From positions 1 through 5,579 of the forward strand of contig NZIH01000068.1 of assembly GCA_002691565.1 (NCBI GenBank): a DNA stretch of 5,579 nucleotides, read 5' to 3'. The position numbers were made by a program, and so were the translations under genes. A model generated the notes under the pieces. The model saw nothing but the letters and a program-made list of their open reading frames with translations. It was not told the DNA's origin and ran no database searches. The number at the start of each line of letters is the position of its first letter. Within the stretch, counting starts at the first letter, position 1. Source of the stretch: Halieaceae bacterium (GTDB lineage: Bacteria; Pseudomonadota; Gammaproteobacteria; Pseudomonadales; Halieaceae). Shown here one piece after another: positions 1-5,129 of this stretch.

Positions 1-30
1 AAACAAAATATTCTGTCACTCTTTCAATAG
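1..30 (+). CDS. C-terminal tail of an upstream flagellin (partial)
   Basis: Only the last nine codons and the TAG stop (28-30) lie in the window. They read K-Q-N-I-L-S-L-F-Q-stop. This matches the usual end of flagellins, and aligns without gaps to the end of Fla2 in this window (M-Q-S-V-L-D-L-L-R-stop), with Q, L and L identical and I/V, F/L conservative. The D0 helix of flagellin ends in this way. The setting also fits: a rho-independent terminator lies 43 bases after the stop, and another flagellin gene follows on the same strand. The short match is the main weakness, and an unrelated reading frame (stop at 69-71) also runs in from the edge. The body of the gene is outside the window. Confidence 0.55.
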   Translation, partial: KQNILSLFQ

Positions 31-46
31 AATATAGAGATATCGA

Positions 47-77
47 ACACTTGACCTGGTTGCTTCGATGACCAACT
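47..77. repeat. Flagellin 3'-flank element, copy A
   Basis: This stretch resembles 1515-1546. Shared blocks in the same order are ACACTTG, ACC, then GGTTGCTTC, A and ACC, with a 2-base gap in copy A after ACACTTG. In both copies GGTTG can pair with the segment six bases later: CAACC in copy B, and TGACC with wobble pairs in copy A. Copy A runs into the left arm of the terminator. It lies just after the stop of the window-edge flagellin, as copy B lies at the end of the decayed flagellin, so a shared ancestral 3' flank is the simplest reading. No function can be read from it. Confidence 0.5.
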
Positions 78-112
78 GCCAGTAGCAATACTGGCAGTTG
101 ATAATTTTTTTT
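73..112 (+). terminator. Rho-independent terminator after the upstream flagellin
   Basis: A perfect 12-bp inverted repeat, CAACTGCCAGTA (73-84) with TACTGGCAGTTG (89-100), encloses the 4-base loop GCAA. It is followed by ATAA and a run of eight T (105-112). There is no T-run on the other side, so it works on the plus strand only. It should end the transcript of the window-edge flagellin and insulate Fla1 from read-through. Confidence 0.9.
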
Positions 113-138
113 AAACAAATTTTTAAAATGGCCGTTAA
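112..138 (+). promoter_or_regulatory. Sigma28 (FliA)-type promoter of fla1
   Basis: TAAA (112-115) and GCCGTTAA (131-138) are separated by exactly 15 bases. The consensus for flagellar sigma28 is TAAA-N15-GCCGATAA, so the only mismatch is one base in the -10 element. The expected transcript start is near 145, about 23 bases before the start codon of the flagellin. I see no -24/-12 sigma54 motif here. The -35 element begins on the last T of the preceding terminator. Sigma28 promoters normally fire only after the hook is finished and FlgM is exported, which suits a filament gene. Confidence 0.75.
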
Positions 139-167
139 ATACTCCAGGTTGAATATGGAGGCTAACA

Positions 168-1016
168 ATGGCAATGAGTATCAATACCAATTCTGGTGCA
201 GAGTTTTCTGCATTAGCGGCAGCGAGGGCTGCCGATATGATGGATACGGCAATGATAAGGTTGTCGTCTGGTAAAAGAATTAATAGTGCCAAAGATGATG
301 CAGCAGGGATCCAGGTCGCAATCAGGATGGAAGCAGAAATAAACGGTTTGGCGGCATCCACAAGAAACGCTAATGACGCTCAGGCAGCTGTAGATACTGC
401 CGAAGGAGCATTAGGTGAGGTACATACTTTATTGCTCCGTATGCGAGAGATTGCTGTTGCCGCAGCGAACGATACTAATACAGATGCGGATAGAGACTCA
501 CTACAAATTGAGGTGGGAGCATTAGAAACTGAGATAACACGAATAGGTAGTTCAACTACATGGGGCGGCATAAATCTATTGGACGGATCTTTCTCAAAAG
601 CTAGTGAGATAAAATTTCAGCTTGGTCCCAACAATGGTAATTTTATTGAGGTAACGCTTGGGTACGTTCATGCTACAGTGGCAGCCAGTGGACAGGGAAC
701 TTTAGGACTAACTGGAGCGGTCACAACACAGACAGCCGCGGGAAACTACATTTCGACAATTGATGCCGCAATCTCCATTATTTCTACAAGACGAGGAGCA
801 TTGGGGGCAGTATCAAACAGACTAGATAGCACACTCGCAAATTTAGAAAATATGAGAGCTAATTTGGTTGCTGCGAGAGGAGCAGTAGTCGATGCTGATT
901 TTGCGGAGGAAACAGCGCGATTAGCTAGAGCACAAATACTTCTGCAAGCGGCAACAGCAATGTTGTCTCAAGCGAATGCCTCAAAAAGCCAGATGCTTGC
1001 ATTGATTAATAGTTAA
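168..1016 (+). CDS. fliC: Compact flagellin (Fla1)
   Basis: This is a filament subunit, exported through the flagellar type III apparatus and polymerised under the FliD cap. At 282 residues it is almost pure D0/D1 core. The N-terminal core (about 1-145) contains the hallmark LSSGKRINSAKDDAAG at 32-47, MREIAV at 92-97 and INLLDG at 135-140. The variable centre is only about 40 residues (150-190), and the C-terminal core includes DADFAEETARLARAQ at 242-256 and AATAMLSQAN at 261-270. There is no cysteine, as usual for flagellins. Oddities are an alanine-rich N-terminal helix (SALAAARAAD), AVAAAND where AVQAAND is usual, and TTWGG in place of the common TTFNG. Shine-Dalgarno GGAGG (157-161) lies 6 bases before ATG 168. 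A second in-frame ATG at 174 is 12 bases away and less likely. The sigma28-type promoter is just upstream. Confidence 0.97.
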   Translation: MAMSINTNSGAEFSALAAARAADMMDTAMIRLSSGKRINSAKDDAAGIQVAIRMEAEINGLAASTRNANDAQAAVDTAEGALGEVHTLLLRMREIAVAAANDTNTDADRDSLQIEVGALETEITRIGSSTTWGGINLLDGSFSKASEIKFQLGPNNGNFIEVTLGYVHATVAASGQGTLGLTGAVTTQTAAGNYISTIDAAISIISTRRGALGAVSNRLDSTLANLENMRANLVAARGAVVDADFAEETARLARAQILLQAATAMLSQANASKSQMLALINS

Positions 1017-1152
1017 TAAATAAAACATTTATTGAAATGGAGCTAAAATTAAAAACGTAAACAAAACTTCGAGCTCCAATATTTAAAATTCGAAGTTTAT
1101 AAAAAATGTGTTCTTTAACGAGTTTTTGAGTTCTTTAAAATAAGAGGAAGAC
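1017..1152 (+). other. Intergenic leader with two overlapping hairpins
   Basis: This AT-rich spacer lies between fla1 and the small gene. Two perfect inverted repeats are visible. TGGAGCT (1038-1044) pairs with AGCTCCA (1072-1078) over a 27-base loop. AAACTTCGA (1064-1072) pairs with TCGAAGTTT (1090-1098) over a 17-base loop. They share base 1072, and each places an arm in the other's loop. Neither is followed by a T-run, so neither is a standard terminator. Further on, GTTCTTTAA occurs twice 20 bases apart (1110-1118, 1130-1138). No promoter motif is evident, so the downstream small gene is probably on the fla1 transcript. The structures may protect the flagellin mRNA end or tune translation, which is inference only. 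Confidence 0.4.
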
Positions 1153-1299
1153 ATGAAAAGTAAGAATAACATTGAAAAGATAGTGGAAGAACTTCTTAAA
1201 AAAGACTTAAAATATAATTTTAATATTATGGAAAAAGCAGCATTTAAAATGTTGCAGCAACAAAAAATACGAAAAATTTTAAATAGAGAGATACACTAG
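1153..1299 (+). CDS. Small basic protein of unknown function (48 aa)
   Basis: This 48-codon frame begins at ATG 1153, and AGAGGA (1143-1148) supplies a good Shine-Dalgarno at normal spacing; it stops at TAG 1297-1299. The product begins MKSKNNIEKIVEELLKKDLK, then continues with a second stretch containing MEKAAFKMLQQQKIRKIL. It is rich in lysine and predicted helical, with amphipathic spacing of I, V and L in the first half. It has no signal peptide, membrane segment or cysteine. Its GC content is 34 of 147 bases (23%), well below the flagellins. It follows fla1 on the same strand, ahead of the hairpin terminator at 1381, so co-transcription is likely. I do not recognise the family. It is too short for the alphaproteobacterial flagellin regulators FlaF and FlbT, and I see no motif of either. 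A role in flagellin expression is only suggested by position. Confidence 0.55.
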   Translation: MKSKNNIEKIVEELLKKDLKYNFNIMEKAAFKMLQQQKIRKILNREIH

Positions 1300-1380
1300 G
1301 TTGGGACGGGGAGTGTGAAAAATGATCAATGGAGAGATCAATAGAATTCAGATCGATTTTTCGTAGATCTGTAACAAAAC
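1300..1380. other. Intergenic stretch with a GATC cluster
   Basis: No convincing gene is present. Four GATC sites fall within 46 bases (1324, 1336, 1351, 1366), the last two within the inverted repeat CAGATC (1349-1354) and GATCTG (1366-1371). GATCAAT occurs twice, 12 bases apart. A purine-rich GGGGAG (1308-1313) precedes ATG 1322 and a 14-codon frame, which I do not call as a gene. Confidence 0.35.
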
Positions 1381-1429
1381 ATGGCGCTGCTATTCTCCAT
1401 AAACTTTCAAGCAGCGCCATTTTCTATTT
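1381..1429 (+). terminator. Hairpin terminator between the convergent blocks
   Basis: A perfect 11-bp stem, ATGGCGCTGCT (1381-1391) with AGCAGCGCCAT (1410-1420), has an 18-base loop and is GC-rich in AT-rich surroundings. On the plus strand it is followed by TTTTCTATTT, so it should end the fla1 plus small-gene transcript. On the minus strand the stem is followed by GTTTTGTTAC, a weaker T-rich tail, so it could also stop Fla2 transcripts arriving from the right. The long loop is atypical. No better terminator is visible between it and the Fla2 stop. Confidence 0.75.
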
Positions 1430-1458
1430 CATTGCACTTGGCATTATTGAGAATTTAG

Positions 1459-1524
1459 GGCTACCACTGCGATGCTGGCTCTGGCAAAACCTGGAAACAA
1501 AGTCGTCTTGACCTACACTTGTAA
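1459..1524 (+). pseudogene. Decayed C-terminal end of another flagellin
   Basis: From 1459 to 1491 the plus strand matches the minus-strand end of Fla2 (1667-1698) at 29 of 32 aligned bases plus one single-base gap. The matched part encodes the conserved flagellin tail: A-T-T-A-M-L-A-L-A-K here, A-A-T-A-M-L-A-Q-A-N in Fla2. After a net one-base shift the next frame reads W-K-Q-S-R-L-D-L-H-L-stop (stop at 1522-1524), aligning with S-M-Q-S-V-L-D-L-L-R-stop of Fla2. Upstream, the frame from about 1423 (S-I-S-L) may align with S-V-N-L of Fla2, but it reaches a stop and a further one-base shift just before 1459. No start, promoter or rest of gene exists to the left; the terminator stands there. 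I infer a relic of a tandem flagellin copy. Left unshifted, the frame from ATG 1472 gives a 24-residue peptide, probably not made. Confidence 0.65.
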
Positions 1525-1546
1525 CCGGGTTGCTTCAACAACCTAA
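1515..1546. repeat. Flagellin 3'-flank element, copy B
   Basis: This is the partner of 47-77. It contains ACACTTG, ACC, GGTTGCTTC, A and ACC in the same order, and the small inverted repeat GGTTG/CAACC around CTTCAA (1529-1544). It overlaps the stop of the decayed flagellin (1522-1524). There is no T-run, so it is not a terminator. The remaining bases 1547-1631, up to the Fla2 stop, hold no gene or promoter I can support. Confidence 0.45.
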
Positions 1547-1631
1547 TTTACCATTTACTTGAAAACCTGATATATTGACTTGACCTTAGACAAATCAGAT
1601 TTTCGTACTTGTTACTCTTTAGGCTCTCCAA

Positions 1632-3776
1632 TTACCTAAGCAAATCTAAAACTGATTGCATCGATTGGTTTGCCTGAGCCAGCATCGCGGTGGCAGCCTG
1701 TTGGAGAACCTGACTTTTGGATAAATTAACAGATTCCTCTGCCATATCAGCGTCCTCTATTCTACCGCGAGATACAGTAGTGTTTACAACGATATTTGAA
1801 AGGTTATCAATGGTATGTTCCATTCTATTCATTGTTGCGCCAAGATCACCTCTCTCGGCATCGACTTTTCGCAGAGCGCCATCTACGGCAGACATCATTC
1901 TTTGTGCATTTCTAACGCTTAGAACATCCATATCGGAAATTTTCATCAAGCTAGCTGAGGCTGGATCATCTCTAAACAAGCTTTCATCATCTTGGGGAGT
2001 AATTGTGAATACGTTAGAAGACTCAAAATTAACTTGTCCCGTAAGGCGTACTGAGTTTAGTGGTTGTGGGTCCAGTGTGTCTGGAAGCTCTTTATCGACG
2101 AGGGTTACGGTGGTTCCTTTAAGGTTAGAGTCTCTGTCCATTGCCTGAAGTTTGAACCCTTTCTCTACTTTCGTAAAAGTTACGTTCTGTGCAGCAGCGG
2201 CACTCATAGTGATTGTTGTGGCTGTTCCATTTGAGTCGTAAGTAGCAATCTTAAATCTATCATTTACACCATCACCATCATTATCAGCAACATCTTTTAC
2301 GACGTAGTGCTGTCCGTGAATAAGGCCGGTAGAAGTTTCATTCGATGCAAGACCCACTCTAACAATGTCTCCATTTTGAAAGCTATGATCTCCAGATATA
2401 AAAGGGTCTGCACCAGTAGCTACCCCGGGATTTGCTACTGTTAAAGTTGTATTATAAGTTGTTCTTGTTTGGTTAGGTAAATCAAATCCATCGATAACTA
2501 TATCGTAGCCATCAGGACTAGTTAAATCGATATAGCTTCCATCTGAGGAAAGCCTTGCATTTATGCCTGTGTCCCCTGAGAAGCCATTTATCTTGTCTCT
2601 CAAGTCTGATAAGTCAGGATAGTTTGAATTGTCACCGGTTCCAAACTTTACCGAAGCGGTTATCGGAACAGCCGTAGTATTCATTCCATAAATATCGAAA
2701 GATATTACTGTGAAGCCATCAGTAGAATTATCAGGTTGTAATGATATCCGCGCATGCGTTGAAGCGTTAGCGTATACACCTGTTTTACTTTCTAAAGCGT
2801 TAACAGAGTTTGCAATATCGCGAGCATTGGCTCCGGTTTTAAAAATAGCCGTTTCTTTTCCTACGTAGCCGTAAATTTCAAGTTCTTCAGCACCGAGAAC
2901 TTCAGATGCAACAGGTGAGGCAGCGCCAGACACTCCTACTGTAGGCGCATTCCCTAGACTGTTTAGATGAAATTTGGCACCAGTACCGTCACCAAATGCG
3001 GCAACCGCACCATAGTTAGCTATTGCGTTACCGTCTAAATCGGTAAGTTCGAATTCAGTATCAGTATTCTTTACGACTCTGTAAGTTCGACCAGACTCTA
3101 AACCAACTATCTGTTCAGTCGCAACACCACTATATTCGTAAGTAACAAAGTCCCCCGTTTCTAAGCCATGATCTAGACTTGTTGTTATATGCGCAGCTGC
3201 TCCATGAGCTGCTACGGAGGCTACTTCCACCGTCTTTTCCATCTGTGAAGACATATTCCATACACCAATTTTGTTTGGTCGGATGTCTTCTATACTTAAT
3301 GAGTGGGTGTGTTGGGGAGACTCATCAAAACTTATTTCAAACTCCGTATCTTGAAATGTTCCATTCAATAGCTTTGTAGTATTAAAGGTAGTAGTCTCAC
3401 CTATTCTTATAAGTTCCTTTTTTAAAGATACGATCTCTTGATTTAGTGACACTCTGTCAGCACCACTATATGATCCATTTGCTGCCTGTACCGCTAATTC
3501 TCGCATTCTCTGAAGTATCTCAGAGACCTCATGGAGAGCGCCTTCCGCTACCTGAGCCATTGAGATTGCATCACCAGCATTTCTTATAGCAACATTCATT
3601 CCTGCGATCTGAGACGTCATTCTATTTACTATTGCAGCGCCAGCAGCGTCATCACCAGCAGCGTTTAAACGCTTGCCAGAAGAAAGTCTTTCTGTAGCTT
3701 TGGCGAAACCGTCTTCATTTAATCTCAAATTATGCAGAGATTTTAAAGCGGCAATGTTAGATCCTATAGTACTCAT
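1632..3776 (-). CDS. fliC: Large flagellin with a 440-residue central insert (Fla2)
   Basis: This 714-residue filament subunit far exceeds the 270-500 usual for flagellins. Residues 1-170 form the N-terminal D0/D1 core, with LSSGKRLNAAGDDAAG at 31-46, RMRELAVQAAN at 90-100 and KLLNGTF at 135-141. Residues about 608-714 are the C-terminal core, with IEDADMAEESVNLSKSQ at 673-689 and QQAATAMLAQANQ at 692-704. Between them lie an adhesin-like module (200-272), a flagellin-IN-type motif (about 297-345), a second IN-like module (357-432), another adhesin-like module (443-536) and a beta-rich stretch to about 605. There is no cysteine. The insert should face outward as D2/D3-type domains. The reading frame is uninterrupted, so the gene looks functional. 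AGGTAG (3783-3788) is 6 bases before the ATG, and a sigma54 promoter lies just upstream. It is convergent with fla1 and same-strand downstream of flgL. Confidence 0.96.
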   Translation of the reverse strand: MSTIGSNIAALKSLHNLRLNEDGFAKATERLSSGKRLNAAGDDAAGAAIVNRMTSQIAGMNVAIRNAGDAISMAQVAEGALHEVSEILQRMRELAVQAANGSYSGADRVSLNQEIVSLKKELIRIGETTTFNTTKLLNGTFQDTEFEISFDESPQHTHSLSIEDIRPNKIGVWNMSSQMEKTVEVASVAAHGAAAHITTSLDHGLETGDFVTYEYSGVATEQIVGLESGRTYRVVKNTDTEFELTDLDGNAIANYGAVAAFGDGTGAKFHLNSLGNAPTVGVSGAASPVASEVLGAEELEIYGYVGKETAIFKTGANARDIANSVNALESKTGVYANASTHARISLQPDNSTDGFTVISFDIYGMNTTAVPITASVKFGTGDNSNYPDLSDLRDKINGFSGDTGINARLSSDGSYIDLTSPDGYDIVIDGFDLPNQTRTTYNTTLTVANPGVATGADPFISGDHSFQNGDIVRVGLASNETSTGLIHGQHYVVKDVADNDGDGVNDRFKIATYDSNGTATTITMSAAAAQNVTFTKVEKGFKLQAMDRDSNLKGTTVTLVDKELPDTLDPQPLNSVRLTGQVNFESSNVFTITPQDDESLFRDDPASASLMKISDMDVLSVRNAQRMMSAVDGALRKVDAERGDLGATMNRMEHTIDNLSNIVVNTTVSRGRIEDADMAEESVNLSKSQVLQQAATAMLAQANQSMQSVLDLLR
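2169..2450 (-). repeat. Second adhesin-like module within Fla2
   Basis: Residues about 443-536 of Fla2 carry H-S-F-Q-N-G-D-I-V, then G-L-I-H-G-Q-H-Y-V-V-K-D and F-K-I-A. This is the order of landmarks seen in residues 200-272 (3179-2961): H-G-L-E-T-G-D-F-V, G-L-E-S-G-R-T-Y-R-V-V-K, F-E-L-T. The pattern GD.V ... GL..G..Y.V ... F.L resembles repeats in large bacterial surface proteins; that family link is from memory. It is a protein-level repeat; the DNA has diverged. Confidence 0.5.
2259..2285 (-). other. Calcium-binding-like loop in Fla2
   Basis: Residues 498-506 read D-N-D-G-D-G-V-N-D. This fits the DxDxDGxxD pattern of EF-hand-like and thrombospondin-3-type calcium loops. It sits within the second adhesin-like module, where the first module has no equivalent. 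Metal binding is inferred from pattern alone. Confidence 0.4.
2961..3179 (-). repeat. First adhesin-like module within Fla2
   Basis: Residues about 200-272 begin with L-D-H-G-L-E-T-G-D-F-V-T-Y, continue with I-V-G-L-E-S-G-R-T-Y-R-V-V-K, then T-E-F-E-L-T, and end with G-T-G-A-K-F-H-L. The module directly follows the N-terminal core and an alanine-rich linker (S-V-A-A-H-G-A-A-A-H). It pairs with the later module at 2169-2450 and is probably a beta-sandwich displayed on the filament surface. Confidence 0.5.
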
Positions 3777-3808
3777 ATCTTTCTACCTGTTTCTTTTCCC
3801 GATTTAGT

Positions 3809-3825
3809 ATGCATTTCTTGTGCCA
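3809..3825 (-). promoter_or_regulatory. Sigma54 (-24/-12) promoter of fla2
   Basis: On the minus strand TGGCAC (3825-3820) is followed by five bases and ATGCAT (3814-3809). The invariant GG and GC are separated by exactly 10 bases, matching the RpoN consensus TGGCAC-N5-TTGC with one mismatch. The start would be near 3799, giving a leader of about 23 bases before ATG 3776. Sigma54 needs an enhancer-binding activator (FlbD, FlrC or FleR type in flagellar systems), whose site would lie upstream in the flgL end. It lies in the 58-base flgL-fla2 gap. Confidence 0.85.
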
Positions 3826-3834
3826 AACTTTTCA

Positions 3835-5121
3835 CTACCTTAGAAAATCAAAGAGACTTTGTTGACCAATTTTTACAAATGCCGCTTGAGCTGCATCTCT
3901 ATTAACAATAGTGGCTTGAAGGTCTGTTACTAGCTTAGTTAAGTCTGCATCACCAAGCTCTGATACTTCAGCTGTCACTATTGTAAGTCGTTCTCCTAAA
4001 AAATTTAATTGTTGATCTGTCTTCCTTGTTTGAGCCCCAATAAAAGCAAGCTGATTACTGATATGATTTATAGATTTTTTAATGTCTCCAACTGAAGTGG
4101 ACATTATCTGATCTTTGTCAACAATTTGACGTCGATAACCTATAACATTTCCTTCTCCATCAATACTTTCCATATTAACGTAAAACTCCGGATCTGTTGT
4201 TGCCTTATCGACGCCCTCAATTTCAAGATTTGATAATAAAATTTCCCCTGCAAACTTTTCTGTCAGTGTTATTTTTTTCGTTGTGTCATCATACGAGGCT
4301 TCTATACCGGTTTGATCTGTAAAGAGATTTATCTCATCTCGTAAATCAGACAAGCTTGCCTGAGAGAGATTTAAGTTGATATTAACCTTCCCTTCACTAC
4401 CTTCAATATCGAACGACCAATTTTGAGGATTTCTGGACACTGCTAATTCTAATTCAGCCTTAGCAGGAGCGCTTCCATGACTTGTTACGGAGCTAGCTGT
4501 CGTAGCAGCATTTATTGAATTTTCGAGTATCTCAAAAATGCTCTTACGACCGAAATCTGTCTTTATTGATCCAAAAACTGTACCTCCGTCAAGAGCCGAG
4601 ACGACCTTCATATTTTCTGAAACTTGTAAAGCATGTTTTCCTCTATCTCCCACGTACTCCACGGTTCCGTCTAACTTTTTATTAAACGCACTGGTTGCAG
4701 CCTTAAATCCAGCAAAGATACTTTTGCCATTGGCGTCTTGGGTGTTTGTTATTTCCAAAACAAGCGTTGAAAGTTCTTCCATTTCCTTTACCATCGCTAA
4801 TCTGTCATCGACTCCATAAGTATCATTAGCTGCTTGGATAGATAATTCACTGAAACGGGTTAAAACGTTTATAACTTGGTTTAAGCCGCTATCAGCTAAG
4901 TCAAGCCTTGTTTTAGCTGTGTTGCCATTTTTCATAAATCTCTCTAAGAGTATCTTTTGCTCACGCTTCGCTGATAGATTTGATGCCGTTACGGGGTCAT
5001 CTGAAGCCTTTAGAAAACTTTTTCCAGAAGCGATTTTTGCCTGTGTATCCTGAATTTGTTCGTTGATCTTGCTAAAATTTTTGGTTGCTTGAGCATTGAA
5101 TAATTTGGTACTTACTTCCAT
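3835..5121 (-). CDS. flgL: Hook-filament junction protein FlgL (HAP3)
   Basis: FlgL forms the second junction layer between FlgK and the first flagellin subunits, and is exported by the flagellar type III system. The N-terminal flagellin-like domain (about 1-190) shows IASGKSFLKASDDPVTAS at 30-47, the FlgL/flagellin core signature, then FSELSIQAANDT at 90-101 and GKSIFAGFK at 132-140. The C-terminal helices (about 345-428) show QLAFIGAQTRKTDQQLNFL and end in QQSLFDFLR. At 428 residues it is about 110 longer than the 317-residue enterobacterial protein. The extra length is residues about 205-340, including an IN-like module (234-300) related to Fla2. No cysteine is present. AGG (5128-5130) lies 6 bases before the ATG, and its last base is the first base of the flgK stop triplet, so translation is probably coupled to flgK. 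The last residues (L-F-D-F-L-R) resemble the end of Fla2. Confidence 0.96.
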   Translation of the reverse strand: MEVSTKLFNAQATKNFSKINEQIQDTQAKIASGKSFLKASDDPVTASNLSAKREQKILLERFMKNGNTAKTRLDLADSGLNQVINVLTRFSELSIQAANDTYGVDDRLAMVKEMEELSTLVLEITNTQDANGKSIFAGFKAATSAFNKKLDGTVEYVGDRGKHALQVSENMKVVSALDGGTVFGSIKTDFGRKSIFEILENSINAATTASSVTSHGSAPAKAELELAVSRNPQNWSFDIEGSEGKVNINLNLSQASLSDLRDEINLFTDQTGIEASYDDTTKKITLTEKFAGEILLSNLEIEGVDKATTDPEFYVNMESIDGEGNVIGYRRQIVDKDQIMSTSVGDIKKSINHISNQLAFIGAQTRKTDQQLNFLGERLTIVTAEVSELGDADLTKLVTDLQATIVNRDAAQAAFVKIGQQSLFDFLR

Positions 5122-5129
5122 TTTTTACC

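Noticed and set aside
142..160. CTCCA/TGGAG hairpin that would hide the fla1 Shine-Dalgarno
   Set aside because: The stem is only 5 bp, and the predicted transcript start near 145 would remove most of the left arm.
1322..1366. A 14-codon frame after GGGGAG
   Set aside because: It is very short, unrecognised, and has no conservation evidence from one sequence.
1329..1511. A 60-codon plus-strand frame
   Set aside because: It has no clear ribosome binding site, runs through the terminator stem at 1381-1420 and crosses the decayed flagellin in the wrong frame.
1515..1546. Integron attC or other attachment site
   Set aside because: The inner stem is short, the core sites do not fit the attC pattern, and no integrase or cassette structure is visible.
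1580..1608. TTGACC as a -35 box for a sigma70 promoter (also at 51 and 1508)
   Set aside because: None of the three has a TATAAT-like sequence at suitable spacing.
1612..1640. TTAGG/CCTAA hairpin over the fla2 stop as its terminator
   Set aside because: The stem is 5 bp with an 11-base loop, overlaps the coding end and has no T-run.
3179..3379. Plus-strand frame antisense to Fla2
   Set aside because: It is a shadow of a strongly supported coding region, as are those at 1717-2148 and 4538-4819 (and 380-571 on the minus strand).
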